Part shown: positions 1 to 8,501 of the stretch, piece by piece | Layout of the letters: every line of letters starts with the position of its first letter | How positions within the stretch are numbered: position 1 is the stretch's first letter | Origin: Lachnospiraceae bacterium | GTDB taxonomy: Bacteria > Bacillota > Clostridia > Lachnospirales > Lachnospiraceae | Length of the DNA stretch: 64,000 nt | Assembly: GCA_910575035.1 (NCBI GenBank) | Contig: CAJTDL010000011.1 | Coordinates: 62,001 to 126,000 of the forward strand | Direction: 5' to 3' | The notes under the pieces: model-generated | Databases searched by the model: none | Told to the model about the DNA's origin: nothing | What the model saw: only the letters and a program-made list of their open reading frames with translations | Position numbers and translations under genes: made by a program

Positions 1-3
1 ATT

Positions 4-50
4 CGTTACTATCCATAACCCAGGCATGCGCCAAACTGCACATCCTGGTA
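4..50. repeat. Degenerate copy of an interspersed repeat
   Basis: The stretch beginning CGTTACTATCCATAACCCAGG matches, with several mismatches, the repeat found twice at 17816-17848 and 17969-18001, including the following part that resembles the GCGC/GCGC hairpin of the first copy. The rest of 1-301 holds a hairpin at 87-108 and otherwise no gene that I can see. Confidence 0.4.
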
Positions 51-83
51 TGCTCACTGCATTACAGTTCATTTCTTAAATAA

Positions 84-111
84 AACAGGCAGCTACTAAG
101 AGCTGCCTTTT
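84..111 (-). terminator. Hairpin, possible terminator of the ftsH operon
   Basis: An 8-bp perfect stem AGGCAGCT/AGCTGCCT (87-94 with 101-108) has a 6-nt loop. On the minus strand it is followed by TGTTTTATTT, and on the plus strand by a short TTT, so it may act in both directions. It lies about 190 bp beyond the ftsH stop. Confidence 0.5.
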
Positions 112-301
112 AGGAGAAGGTATTTTTACTATGGGGTATAGCAAAAACTATATAATGTATTGGGGGTTTTTACAGTTATTATAATACCACAGAACCACAA
201 ATAAGTGTGCACAAACTTCACAAAATTCAGCATTCATTTTTGTACATTTTGTACAGCCACTTTTTTTCTGTCCCTATGAAAACCACGGAATACTGCACAA
301 A

Positions 302-2143
302 TCACCCTTCAAATAGCGCCTCGAACTCATCCCGGCTGATTTTCTCCTTCTCCAACAGAAGATCTGCGCATTTATGAAGGATCTTTTCATGCTCCATCAG
401 GATACTCCTGGATTTCTTATAACACTCATCAATGATACGTTTGATCTCCTGGTCAATGATTCCCGCAATATTCTCCCCATAGGCCCTTGTATGCGCCAAA
501 TCCCTTCCTATAAACACCTCATCATCATCATTATCATAATTGATCAGGCCCACATGCTCAGACATGCCGTATTTGGTCACCATAGCCTTGGCTACGCTGG
601 TAGCCTGCTTGATATCCTGGGAAGCCCCAGTGGTAATGTCATCAAAGATCATTTCCTCTGCCACGCGCCCGCCCAGGTCTACGATAATCTCCTGAAGCAT
701 CCTGCCCTTGGTATTGAACATTTCTTCCCGCTCTGGCAGAGGCATCGTATAACCCGCCGCCCCTACGCCTGTGGGAATAATGGACACAGAATACACCGGC
801 CCCACATCCGGCAGCACATGGAATAATATAGCATGGCCTGCCTCATGGTAAGCTGTGATCCTCTTTTCCTTGTCCGTGATAATACGGCTTTTCTTCTCAG
901 AGCCGATCCCAACCTTTACAAAGGACCTGCGGATATCATTTTGCACGATATAGCCCCGATCCTCTTTGGCTGCATAAATAGCCGCCTCATTCAGAAGGTT
1001 TTCCAAATCTGCCCCGGTAAATCCTGCGGTTGTCTGGGCAACCTGCTTCAAATCCACATCATCCCCCAAGGGTTTGTTGCCTGCATGGACCTTGAGGATC
1101 TCCTCTCTTCCGCCCACATCCGGCCTTCCCACATGCACCTTTCGGTCAAAACGGCCTGGGCGCATGATCGCCGGATCCAGAATATCCACACGGTTTGTAG
1201 CCGCCATCACAATGATCCCTTCATTTACCCCAAATCCATCCATCTCCACCAGAAGCTGGTTCAGGGTCTGTTCCCGCTCATCATGGCCGCCGCCCATTCC
1301 AGTCCCGCGCCGCCTTGCCACAGCGTCAATCTCATCAATAAATACGATACAAGGAGCATTTTTCTTGGCTTCCTCAAACAAATCCCGGACACGGGATGCA
1401 CCCACGCCCACAAACATCTCCACAAAGTCTGAACCAGAAATACTGAAGAAAGGCACGCCTGCCTCCCCTGCCACAGCCTTGGCCAAAAGGGTCTTCCCTG
1501 TCCCGGGAGGTCCTACCAGCAGCACGCCCTTGGGAATCCTGGCTCCCAGCTTCGTATATTTCCTGGGAGCCCGCAAAAAGTCTACCAGCTCTTCTAATTC
1601 TTCCTTTTCTTCCTTTAGCCCTGCAACCTTGGAAAAGGTCACGGTCTTATTCTCATCTGTAGTCATTCTGGCCCGGCTCTTCCCAAAATTCATCATCTTA
1701 TTGCCGCCGCCAGAGGCAGACGCCGCATGGTTTGTCATCATAATATAAAAGACAAACAGCACAGCAAACAGGATCAGAGTGGGAAGGATGGAAATCAGCC
1801 AGTTCTCCTCCGGCATCTCCCGCACCACATAATCTTCAAAGCCATGCTCTTTCATAGTCTCCTGCAGCTCATTAATATCTGACACATACAGCACTTTCAT
1901 GCCATTTCCTTTATAATCCCCCTCCAGGACAATATCTGCCTCTCCGCTTGGCACCTCCCGATTCTGGGAGACGGTGACGGACACCACATTCCCCCTATCC
2001 AGATCATGTTCAAACTGGGCATAGGTATAAGATGAGTTTTGCCCAAACCCAGAAGAACTGTCCCGCAGCACCCAGAGCAGCGCCAAGATCATGATCACTG
2101 CAATATACAGCCCGAATGCCCGGTAACGTTTCTGTGTATTCAT
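302..2143 (-). CDS. ftsH: ATP-dependent zinc metalloprotease FtsH
   Basis: Membrane-anchored AAA+ protease that unfolds and degrades misfolded membrane proteins and regulatory proteins; family members work as hexamers. In the 613 residues there are two membrane segments (about 11-27 and 117-136) flanking an extracytoplasmic domain, then the AAA module with Walker A GPPGTGKT at 211-218, Walker B IVFIDEID near 266-273, an SRH region, and the zinc-protease motif HEAGH at 433-437. Length is normal. The start has GGAGG eight bases upstream. It is the last gene of the hpt-ftsH pair, 12 bp after the hpt stop, which is the usual Firmicutes arrangement next to tilS and spoIIE. Nothing is odd in the sequence. 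Confidence 0.97.
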   Translation of the reverse strand: MNTQKRYRAFGLYIAVIMILALLWVLRDSSSGFGQNSSYTYAQFEHDLDRGNVVSVTVSQNREVPSGEADIVLEGDYKGNGMKVLYVSDINELQETMKEHGFEDYVVREMPEENWLISILPTLILFAVLFVFYIMMTNHAASASGGGNKMMNFGKSRARMTTDENKTVTFSKVAGLKEEKEELEELVDFLRAPRKYTKLGARIPKGVLLVGPPGTGKTLLAKAVAGEAGVPFFSISGSDFVEMFVGVGASRVRDLFEEAKKNAPCIVFIDEIDAVARRRGTGMGGGHDEREQTLNQLLVEMDGFGVNEGIIVMAATNRVDILDPAIMRPGRFDRKVHVGRPDVGGREEILKVHAGNKPLGDDVDLKQVAQTTAGFTGADLENLLNEAAIYAAKEDRGYIVQNDIRRSFVKVGIGSEKKSRIITDKEKRITAYHEAGHAILFHVLPDVGPVYSVSIIPTGVGAAGYTMPLPEREEMFNTKGRMLQEIIVDLGGRVAEEMIFDDITTGASQDIKQATSVAKAMVTKYGMSEHVGLINYDNDDDEVFIGRDLAHTRAYGENIAGIIDQEIKRIIDECYKKSRSILMEHEKILHKCADLLLEKEKISRDEFEALFEG

Positions 2144-2155
2144 TTTTTATGCCTC

Positions 2156-2683
2156 CTAACTATCTAATTCCACTACTCCCACATAGGGAAGGTTCCTGTA
2201 ACGCTGCCTATAATCAAGCCCATAGCCCACTACGAACTCATCCGGTATCTGAAATCCGGTATAGTCCACATGCACCTCCGTAACACGGCGTTCCGGCTTA
2301 TCCAGCAATGTGCATAGCTTCAGGCTTTTGGGATTCCTTCGCTTTAAATTTTCCAATAAATAGCGCAATGTCCTGCCAGAGTCCACAATGTCCTCCACCA
2401 CCAGCACATGCTTCCCTTCAATGGCCTCATCCAAGTCTTTGATGACCTTTACCACGCCGCTGGACTTGGTATCATTCCCATAACTGGCCACCGACATAAA
2501 ATCAAGGGAGACTGGCACTGTCATCCGCTTCGCCAGTTCACAGGTGAAAAACACCCCTCCCTTTAGCACACTGACAAGATGCACGCCCTCCCCCTGGTAC
2601 TGATCACTGATTTCCTTGCCCATTTCACAAATTCTTCTCTCAACCTCTTCTTCTGGAATTAATACACGAACTTTTTCACTCAT
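2156..2683 (-). CDS. hpt: Hypoxanthine phosphoribosyltransferase
   Basis: Purine-salvage enzyme that converts hypoxanthine or guanine with PRPP to IMP or GMP in the cytosol. The PRPP-binding loop is visible as VLVVEDIVDSGRTL, and the C-terminal part VVGYGLDYRQRYRNLPYVG is the family signature. The open frame runs upstream to 2800, but I place the start at the ATG at 2683 (product begins MSEKVRVLI) because GGAGG lies just upstream and the resulting 175 residues are the normal length; the 39 upstream codons have no family similarity. It sits between tilS (127 bp upstream) and ftsH, the standard clostridial order. Confidence 0.95.
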   Translation of the reverse strand: MSEKVRVLIPEEEVERRICEMGKEISDQYQGEGVHLVSVLKGGVFFTCELAKRMTVPVSLDFMSVASYGNDTKSSGVVKVIKDLDEAIEGKHVLVVEDIVDSGRTLRYLLENLKRRNPKSLKLCTLLDKPERRVTEVHVDYTGFQIPDEFVVGYGLDYRQRYRNLPYVGVVELDS

Positions 2684-2810
2684 GAACTTTCCTCCATATA
2701 TCTGTGCCTTAAGAAACTCCTTCCAAGAATCTCCCTGCAAATTGTGCCCAAAGCCCCGCTTACCAGGATCAGCTGCCTGGCAAACCAGGGATTTTCCCAT
2801 AAATTGTGCC

Positions 2811-4298
2811 TTATACTTTTTGCTTGTGGGTTCCTTCTCCCTGAACCTGTATTTCCAGGATCCTTTTGGTATGCTCTGTAACCTTTACATCCTCGCTGAT
2901 ACGCCAGCCAATCGCCCAGAGAACATGTGTCTCATCCACCAGCAGCAAAATACTGTCCCGTTCCTGTTTTGGGATTTTTTCATCAATCAGGTAGTTCTTC
3001 AGCTTTTTTCGTTTCCCATCGGGACTAATAATAAAAAAATCCTGTGCCTGCCGTGTCCGCAATTGCATGATTCCTTTTATTTTATCATAATCCAGCCATT
3101 TCGTATACATTTTTTTGGGAATTTTTTCAAAATCTGGTGAATTTTCTATGATTTTCGTACAAATCCTGTATCCAAAGTCCGGCAGTTCCAGGGTTCCTTT
3201 TGGCAAGAGGATAGATGAGCCTGGCCGCGCGTCCTTGCAAGGCGATGTTTGCTGTTGCATGCCTGCCTTTTTTGCCTGCCTTTTTGCCACTAGGATTCCA
3301 CCATAAACACGTTCTGCCTTTATATTATATGGAAGGCACAATTCCCGGCCTACCTGCCTTTCCAGCAATTCCGACATTTGCCTTATATGGATTTCAGAAA
3401 TATCCTGGCTGCTTTCCGCTGCCTTCGTCAGGGTATTATGCAAAAGGGATGTACGTATTAACTTCTTTTCTGCTAAAACCTCCTGGGAAATAAAAATGCC
3501 CCCCTCCTGTTCCCTCACATATTTCCCTTCCGCTTCCTGAACCAGTTCCCCCACTACCTCCAATGCCTCCGCCACAGCAAAGGAGGCTTTCCCCATGTGG
3601 GCAACTGCACGGCTGTTCACTTCCTCCAGCACAGGCAGAACCTGATGGCGGATCTTGTTCCTGGCATACTCCATTTCCCCGTTGGTCCTATCATTGCAGT
3701 ACCCCTGCCCCTTCTCCATTAAATATGCCTCAATTTCCTTCCGTTCTACGCAAAGTAATGGGCGGATAATTGTCTGCCCTTCTGCTGCGTGATCCGCCTT
3801 CCGCAGAGCCATCCCCGCCCTGGCTGGAAGGATGCCCTGCAGCCCACGCAGCCCGCTTCCCCTGGCCAGCTGGAACAGCATCGTTTCCGCACAGTCATTT
3901 TGATTATGGGCTACCGCTATCTTATTGGCACCATATGCTTCTGCCGCTTTACGGAAAAAACCATACCGCAGGATCCTTGCGCCCTCCTCTAATGTCATTC
4001 TGTGCTCCCTGGCATAGTCTGCCGCCCGGCAATGGTAAACCTTACAGGGTATCCCCTGCCCTTTGCAATAGCCCTCCACAAACTCGGCGTCCCTCTGGCT
4101 TTCCTCCCCACGTATCCCATGCTCTACATGGACTACGCACAGCCCATAGCCTTTTTCTTCCTGCAATTCCTGCAGCACCATCAACAGGCAAAGGGAATCC
4201 GCACCTCCGGAGACTGCTGCCAGAATCTGGTCCCCTTCCTTTACCATATGGTATTCTTCTATAAAAGCTCTTACTTTACTCTGCATTCCTCTTTCCAA
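2811..4298 (-). CDS. tilS: tRNA(Ile)-lysidine synthetase TilS
   Basis: Modifies the wobble C34 of tRNA-Ile(CAU) to lysidine, so that it reads AUA and accepts isoleucine; an essential N-type ATP pyrophosphatase. The PP-loop AVSGGADS is near residue 28 and a family VAHNQNDCAETML block is near 138. The C-terminal part (about 385-495) is the TilS C-terminal domain, with DFFIISPDGKRKKLKNYLID. The 495 residues are within the family range. The start is ambiguous: a TTG at 4298 has GGAGG four bases upstream, whereas the in-frame ATG at 4286 has only an AGAGGA almost touching it. I keep the TTG. Neighbours are spoIIE upstream and hpt downstream. Confidence 0.94.
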   Translation of the reverse strand: MERGMQSKVRAFIEEYHMVKEGDQILAAVSGGADSLCLLMVLQELQEEKGYGLCVVHVEHGIRGEESQRDAEFVEGYCKGQGIPCKVYHCRAADYAREHRMTLEEGARILRYGFFRKAAEAYGANKIAVAHNQNDCAETMLFQLARGSGLRGLQGILPARAGMALRKADHAAEGQTIIRPLLCVERKEIEAYLMEKGQGYCNDRTNGEMEYARNKIRHQVLPVLEEVNSRAVAHMGKASFAVAEALEVVGELVQEAEGKYVREQEGGIFISQEVLAEKKLIRTSLLHNTLTKAAESSQDISEIHIRQMSELLERQVGRELCLPYNIKAERVYGGILVAKRQAKKAGMQQQTSPCKDARPGSSILLPKGTLELPDFGYRICTKIIENSPDFEKIPKKMYTKWLDYDKIKGIMQLRTRQAQDFFIISPDGKRKKLKNYLIDEKIPKQERDSILLLVDETHVLWAIGWRISEDVKVTEHTKRILEIQVQGEGTHKQKV

Positions 4299-4362
4299 GT
4301 TTCCTCCCTGTCACTTTTCCCAAATCTTTTGAACCGAAGCTCCGCCCCAGGCTCACTTTCTC

Positions 4363-6207
4363 TTATTTTTCCCAAATCCCTGCCGCCAGCACCGTCATGT
4401 CATCTGGCACTTTTCCATCTGTGCATATTAGGATCCGCTCCAGCACCTGCTTTGCCATTTGCTCTGGATTGTTGGTATCCAATGCCCCCAGGATTTCCTG
4501 CATGGTTTCTTCTGGCATAGGCACCTGAAGGCAATCGGTCACCCCATCTGTGACCAGCACCACGAAATCCCCGTCCTGCAGCTGCCGGCTGCTCCTCTCA
4601 ATCTCCAGCTGGTGGAAAATCCCTGCGGGAAGGCTGGCAGAAGAAATGCATTCCACTTTTTCCCCATGCTTGATATAAGCTGCGGCTGCGCCAATCTTAT
4701 AGAATTCACACATTCCGGTATAAAGGTCTATGGCGGCCATATCCACCGTGGAAAAGCTTCCCTCATCCCCCTGGATTACCATAGCGGAGTTCATCATGCG
4801 GATGGCTGTCTCCTTCCGGAAGCCCGCCTCCAAAAACTTCTCTATTAACTCAATCACCATTTCGCTTTCCTTACAAGCATTGATCCCAGAGCCCATCCCA
4901 TCCGAAAGGGCCATTACGCATTCGCCGCCCTCCAGCTCCAAAAAGGAAAAGCTGTCTCCAGATATCTGGGCATGATCCTTCGTCAGCCTGGCCACGCCCT
5001 GCAGGGTGTGGTACAGTGTATCCTCCTCAAACACCAGAAACGCCTCCTCCTGCCCAATCAGGGAACGTGTATACCTTCCTGGAACCATATCCCGCTTCAG
5101 CCCCTGGCTCACTGCCTTGGCCATCTCCTTAACCGTAACGCAGTTCCCCCATTTGGAAGCTGCTGTCAGCTGCAGGGATATTTTCCCATTCTGCCTCTGA
5201 TAGAGATGGATTTCCCTGGAAAGGACGCCTTTTTCCTTGAGGCGGCTTTTTACCGCGCCCAGCAGCTTCCCTTCCCGGGTGCTGATGTCTTTGTATTCCC
5301 GGGCGCAGTCTTCCATAATATAGGCCATGGCATCCAGCTGCTCTGCAATAATCCCCCTGTTTTCCAATAAGCGGTTATACCAGGCCAGGTTCAGCCTGGC
5401 TTTCTCAAACACCCCTATGGCTTCTTCTACAATATTATCTGAATGTGGACAATAGCTGGACAGCTCCTGGTGCACTTCTTCCCCTGCCCCGCCCCTCTTT
5501 TCTATGGAATGGAACAGCCGGAAAAAAAGCTCATACATGGGGCTGCTCTCCTCCTGCCAGCAAATGGCACACTGGCTGCAGGAAATACAAACTCTGCCTG
5601 CAATCTCCTGCTGCATCTTCCCCATTTCCTCTGGCTCAAAATTACTCTTGAAATTTTCCATCTGGGAAAAAATCTGTGACAGCCCATTAAAAGACTTGGC
5701 ATAAGTCTGCAGCTTCTCCCCATGCTCCGGCTCCCGCCTGGGCTCCCTGTCCCTCCAGACAGGCATAGGGCTTTCCAAAAAACGCTGCAGCACAGGCGCT
5801 GCCGCCAGTACCATGGCGCATACAAACACAGATTCCAGGATCCCCATCCACAGGACTGCCCGGTTTCTTACCTGAAGCACCTCCCCAGCAATGGTGAGCA
5901 AAAACACGCTGGCTCCCGCTGCCGCAGCCCCAATCCAGGTACAGCAGCTTCGGTTCGCCCACTCCCACAGCCTTACCACCAGTCCGGTCACCAGCAGGAT
6001 CATGGTATATTTTGCCATTGCCTGCACGGGGATAAACAATGCCATCCCAAATATGGTGAAGATCAAAAGCAAGGTCCGATTCACCTCTTCCATAAAAACC
6101 ACTGCGAAAAAACCAGGTATCAACGGATAGCAGCCTGCCAGACTGCCTTTTGACACAAGGATCGCCCCCCCATACAACATGATTTCTTTCCACTTTGCTT
6201 TGTTCAT
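4363..6207 (-). CDS. spoIIE: Stage II sporulation protein E, PP2C-type phosphatase
   Basis: Membrane serine phosphatase that dephosphorylates the anti-anti-sigma factor SpoIIAA and so activates sigma-F in the forespore. The N-terminal third is hydrophobic with several membrane segments, shorter than the ten-segment Bacillus protein, giving 614 residues. A cysteine-rich stretch CISCSQCAICW follows. The C-terminal PP2C domain carries ALSDGMGSG, FSTVDMAAID, ASLPAG and VTDGVTD, the metal-binding motifs of the family. I start at the ATG at 6207 (MNKAKWKEI) because GGAGG lies eight bases upstream; the frame is open to 6315, but that part overlaps the promoter at 6283-6315. The gene has its own promoter and is insulated from divIC by a terminator. 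Confidence 0.95.
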   Translation of the reverse strand: MNKAKWKEIMLYGGAILVSKGSLAGCYPLIPGFFAVVFMEEVNRTLLLIFTIFGMALFIPVQAMAKYTMILLVTGLVVRLWEWANRSCCTWIGAAAAGASVFLLTIAGEVLQVRNRAVLWMGILESVFVCAMVLAAAPVLQRFLESPMPVWRDREPRREPEHGEKLQTYAKSFNGLSQIFSQMENFKSNFEPEEMGKMQQEIAGRVCISCSQCAICWQEESSPMYELFFRLFHSIEKRGGAGEEVHQELSSYCPHSDNIVEEAIGVFEKARLNLAWYNRLLENRGIIAEQLDAMAYIMEDCAREYKDISTREGKLLGAVKSRLKEKGVLSREIHLYQRQNGKISLQLTAASKWGNCVTVKEMAKAVSQGLKRDMVPGRYTRSLIGQEEAFLVFEEDTLYHTLQGVARLTKDHAQISGDSFSFLELEGGECVMALSDGMGSGINACKESEMVIELIEKFLEAGFRKETAIRMMNSAMVIQGDEGSFSTVDMAAIDLYTGMCEFYKIGAAAAYIKHGEKVECISSASLPAGIFHQLEIERSSRQLQDGDFVVLVTDGVTDCLQVPMPEETMQEILGALDTNNPEQMAKQVLERILICTDGKVPDDMTVLAAGIWEK

Positions 6208-6282
6208 TTTCCTATCCTCCTTCTTCCCAACCAAAGAACCCAACAGACATCGTGGCATGTCCATCTGGCTTATGCAGGAATT

Positions 6283-6315
6283 ATTATAAAAAGAGGATAG
6301 TAAAATGTTTGTCAA
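6283..6315 (-). promoter_or_regulatory. Spo0A-dependent type promoter of spoIIE with a 21-bp spacer
   Basis: On the minus strand a perfect TTGACA (6310-6315) and a perfect TATAAT (6283-6288) are separated by 21 bp, too long for ordinary sigma-A promoters. Bacillus spoIIE and spoIIG promoters are known for 21-22 bp spacers and are activated by Spo0A. A consensus 0A box, TTTGTCAAA on the plus strand (6308-6316), overlaps the -35, and a second similar site (TTTGTCTAAAA on the minus strand) lies just upstream in the terminator tract. Confidence 0.8.
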
Positions 6316-6339
6316 ATCAAATACCGGTTTTCAAAAACT

Positions 6340-6388
6340 TTTAGACAAAAAGCCCCTTAGAAGCACTGGTTTTGGCGAATCTAAGGGG
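6340..6388 (-). terminator. Rho-independent terminator after divIC
   Basis: Stem CCCCTTAGA/TCTAAGGGG (6353-6361 with 6380-6388) is followed on the minus strand by CTTTTTGTCT. It separates the hup-to-divIC genes from spoIIE and overlaps a Spo0A-box-like sequence. Confidence 0.85.
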
Positions 6389-6423
6389 TTTAGGGTTTTT
6401 AAGAAATTCATGATTAATTACCG

Positions 6424-6771
6424 TCAGGGAGATTCTTCCTCTTCCTTGAAAATAATCTCATTGGGGTAGACTAACCCTAGCTTTGTCTTGGCAATCTTTT
6501 CTATATACTCTTTTGTTGTTATGTATTCCTCACGCTCTTCCAGCTCATCCTGGCGCAGCTGTTCTGCCTCTAACCTGGACTGCAGCTCTGCCTCCCTGCT
6601 GCGGTATTCCTGGTTCTTCTCATACAGGTATACCATCTGGACAGAGAGCACGCCTGCTATGGCCAGTGACAGTAATGTAATGCAGATCATACTGGACTTG
6701 CTCTGCTTCGCCCGCCTTCGCATCCGTGTCCTTTTTATGCTCGACCTTCGTGCCTGTTCGCGTTTATCCAT
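6424..6771 (-). CDS. divIC: Septum formation initiator family protein, DivIC/FtsB-like
   Basis: Small bitopic division protein that forms part of the DivIB-DivIC-FtsL complex at the septum. The 115 residues show a basic cytoplasmic start (KRTRMRRRAKQSK), one membrane segment at about 28-50, and a coiled coil (EKNQEYRSREAELQSRLEAE) followed by the typical ending KLGLVYPNEIIF. The ATG has GGAGGG eight bases upstream. It sits between yabQ and spoIIE, its conserved place in spore-forming Firmicutes, and is followed by a terminator. Confidence 0.93.
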   Translation of the reverse strand: MDKREQARRSSIKRTRMRRRAKQSKSSMICITLLSLAIAGVLSVQMVYLYEKNQEYRSREAELQSRLEAEQLRQDELEEREEYITTKEYIEKIAKTKLGLVYPNEIIFKEEEESP

Positions 6772-6803
6772 ATGCCGCGCCCTCCTTTTCCATTATCATA
6801 CAT

Positions 6804-7280
6804 TTAAAGCTTACACATCCCCATTCTAACCGCTTTCCAAAATTTTTTCAATTGTTTTTTCAAGAAGCGCATGACTTTTTTTACCGCCCTCCGAAAAAAA
6901 CCGAAAGGACGTTTCAGGATATGGGCTGTCCAAACGAAAGGCCTGCTGACCAAAAAAATCATTTTTTCCAATATAAATACGCTCCCTTTCACCACCCATG
7001 GGCTAACGCCAAAGCTGTAGAGCAGCATCCCCAGAAGCACACCCCCTATGGAAAAGCCACGGATATACCCGCTGTTCTCCCGGTACAGCATGGCAAACAG
7101 CACAACCGCCCCGCCAATCCAAAACAGGATATCTTCTGTCCCCACTGCCCATACGTTGTGGGGGATAAGCCTTCGGATGATCCGCAGCAAGTCATAGACA
7201 AGAAGCAGAGCCATCCCTGTGACAAAGGAGGCCAACAGGACATCCGCTTCCTTCAGGATTTCTTCGCTTATTTCTATCAC
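6804..7280 (-). CDS. yabQ: Spore cortex biosynthesis protein YabQ
   Basis: Membrane protein required for spore cortex formation in Bacillus, made under sigma-E. The 158 residues contain about three to four hydrophobic segments, beginning LLASFVTGMALLLVYDLLRI, and a strongly basic C-terminal tail rich in Lys, Arg and Phe. The start is a GTG that overlaps the yabP stop as GTGA (7277-7280), so the two are translationally coupled. Identification rests on the family pattern at the N-terminus and on its position between yabP and divIC. Confidence 0.93.
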   Translation of the reverse strand: MIEISEEILKEADVLLASFVTGMALLLVYDLLRIIRRLIPHNVWAVGTEDILFWIGGAVVLFAMLYRENSGYIRGFSIGGVLLGMLLYSFGVSPWVVKGSVFILEKMIFLVSRPFVWTAHILKRPFGFFRRAVKKVMRFLKKQLKKFWKAVRMGMCKL

Positions 7281-7564
7281 TTAAACAATCTCCCCAACAG
7301 GGATTCTGCCTGTTTTGAGGCCTTCTTCACATCGGAATAGGTCAGGCTGTCGATTTGCCCTTCGATATCAATTTCCCCTTTTTCCAGGGTCAGGCGGTTG
7401 ACATGAAGGTCGTTGCCTTTGATCATCAGCATGCCCAACTCTGTTTCCAGTAAAATCTCCCCCACATCGAAGGAAAGCACATCGATCACACCGTTTAAGA
7501 CACCGTTTTTTCGGTTGGATATTACCATTTTATGGCCGCTTTTGGATGCTGGTCTTTCTTCCAT
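7277..7564 (-). CDS. yabP: Sporulation protein YabP
   Basis: Small YabP/YqfC-family protein needed for cortex or coat assembly. The 95 residues carry the family pattern RKNGVLNGVIDVLSFDVGEI and the later ELGMLMIKGNDLHVNRLTLEKGEIDIEGQI. The ATG has GGAGG nine bases upstream. It overlaps yabQ by 4 bp. A 135-bp gap separates it from rqcP, and a sequence resembling a sigma-E promoter lies in that gap. Confidence 0.94.
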   Translation of the reverse strand: MEERPASKSGHKMVISNRKNGVLNGVIDVLSFDVGEILLETELGMLMIKGNDLHVNRLTLEKGEIDIEGQIDSLTYSDVKKASKQAESLLGRLFK

Positions 7565-7614
7565 ATTTATAAACCTCCTTTTATAGTTCGGTGGGGATGG
7601 ATGTCCCTTTTTTA

Positions 7615-7642
7615 AATATATGAAAGAAAGGGGGATTTATGC
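7615..7642 (-). promoter_or_regulatory. Candidate sigma-E promoter of yabPQ
   Basis: On the minus strand GCATAAA (7636-7642) and CATATATT (7615-7622) are spaced 13 bp, close to the sigma-E pattern of an ATA-type -35 and CATA-type -10. The call leans on the known sigma-E control of yabP and yabQ in Bacillus; the match is imperfect. Confidence 0.35.
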
Positions 7643-7699
7643 CAGGCAGGGATAGATTTTTTATTTGGATGCCCAGGCACTGCAAAACAGCTCTATTCC

Positions 7700-7939
7700 C
7701 TACAAATAGCGGAACAGCTCTTTCGCCTCGTCCTTCTTAGTGGTATCCTGCAAACCTAATACTTCTACTTTCACACTTTTCGTGCCAAAGCCAATCTCAA
7801 TGATATCCCCTACCTTTACGTCAAAAGACGCCTTTGCTACCTTATCGTTTACAGATACCCTCCCTGCGTCACAGGCCTCATTTGCTACTGTCCTGCGTTT
7901 GATCAGGCGGGATACCTTTAAAAATTTATCAAGCCTCAT
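7700..7939 (-). CDS. rqcP: S4-domain RNA-binding protein RqcP
   Basis: A 79-residue S4-domain protein (MRLDKFLKVSRLIKRRT). Homologues, formerly YabO or RlbA, assist RqcH in adding C-terminal alanine tails to nascent chains on stalled 50S subunits. The S4 fold covers most of the protein: VANEACDAGRVSVNDKVAKASFDVKVGDIIEIGFG. I use the ATG at 7939, which has GGAGGTG upstream, instead of the longer frame to 7963. It lies between hup and yabP as in many Firmicutes. Confidence 0.93.
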   Translation of the reverse strand: MRLDKFLKVSRLIKRRTVANEACDAGRVSVNDKVAKASFDVKVGDIIEIGFGTKSVKVEVLGLQDTTKKDEAKELFRYL

Positions 7940-7971
7940 GCCCTCACCTCCTAACAAATGCATGGCAGCCG

Positions 7972-7991
7972 CCCCGCTGCAGGCAGCGGGG
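7972..7991. other. Perfect GC-rich hairpin between hup and rqcP
   Basis: CCCCGCTG/CAGCGGGG arms enclose a 4-base loop. There is no T-tract on either side, so it is more likely a processing or stability element in the hup-rqcP transcript than a terminator. Confidence 0.5.
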
Positions 7992-8011
7992 TATAGAACT
8001 CATAACAGAAT

Positions 8012-8066
8012 AAAAGGGCTGCCGCATTAAGAAACAGAAACATTCCCTTAATGCAACAGCCCCTTT
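8012..8066 (-). terminator. Rho-independent terminator of hup
   Basis: A long stem (GGGGCTG..GCATTAAG with CTTAATGC..CAGCCC on the minus strand) is followed by TTTTATT. It may be leaky, since rqcP has no obvious promoter of its own. Confidence 0.85.
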
Positions 8067-8083
8067 CAGGTCATTACACCATA

Positions 8084-8359
8084 CTATGCGTTAATCATAT
8101 CCTTTAAAGCTTTTCCTGCCTTAAACTTTGGAGCCTTGGATGCTGCGATCTCAATTGGATCCCCGCTATGCGGGTTCCTTCCAGTCCTGGCTGCCCTTTC
8201 AGAAACTTCAAAAGTGCCGAATCCAACTAACTGGATCTTCTCCCCCTTTTTTAATTCTTCAGCGACTACATCTGTAAAAGCCTTCAATGCCTTTTCCGCA
8301 TCCTTCTTTGACAATTCTGTTTTCTCAGACATTGCTGCTACTAATTCTGATTTGTTCAT
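8084..8359 (-). CDS. hup: HU family DNA-binding protein
   Basis: Nucleoid-associated histone-like protein that bends and compacts DNA without strong sequence preference. The 91 residues are the standard HU length. It begins MNKSELVAAMSEK and carries the conserved core VGFGTFEVSERAARTGRNP, which contains the DNA-intercalating beta-arm region with the RNP tip. It has its own strong promoter at 8467-8495 and a strong terminator downstream, in keeping with high expression. Confidence 0.97.
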   Translation of the reverse strand: MNKSELVAAMSEKTELSKKDAEKALKAFTDVVAEELKKGEKIQLVGFGTFEVSERAARTGRNPHSGDPIEIAASKAPKFKAGKALKDMINA

Positions 8360-8466
8360 GACAAAATTCCTCCTCTGGATTCTCTTGTGCCCTACTCATT
8401 AACTTGGAAATTCTGTTTTTCGCTATTCGCCTTCATTACTTACCTGCGAAAAAACCTACAAACATA

Positions 8467-8495
8467 TTTATACTTGTTTTTCGCCTGTTTGTCAA
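8467..8495 (-). promoter_or_regulatory. Sigma-A promoter of hup
   Basis: Perfect TTGACA (8490-8495) and TATAAA (8467-8472) with a 17-bp spacer on the minus strand. It begins only a few bases beyond the phosphoglucomutase stop at 8502. Confidence 0.88.
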
Positions 8496-8501
8496 GGAAA
8501 T

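Noticed and set aside
374-1748. Several plus-strand frames across ftsH
   Set aside because: All are antisense to a complete FtsH and rich in Pro, His and Ser, typical of shadow frames.
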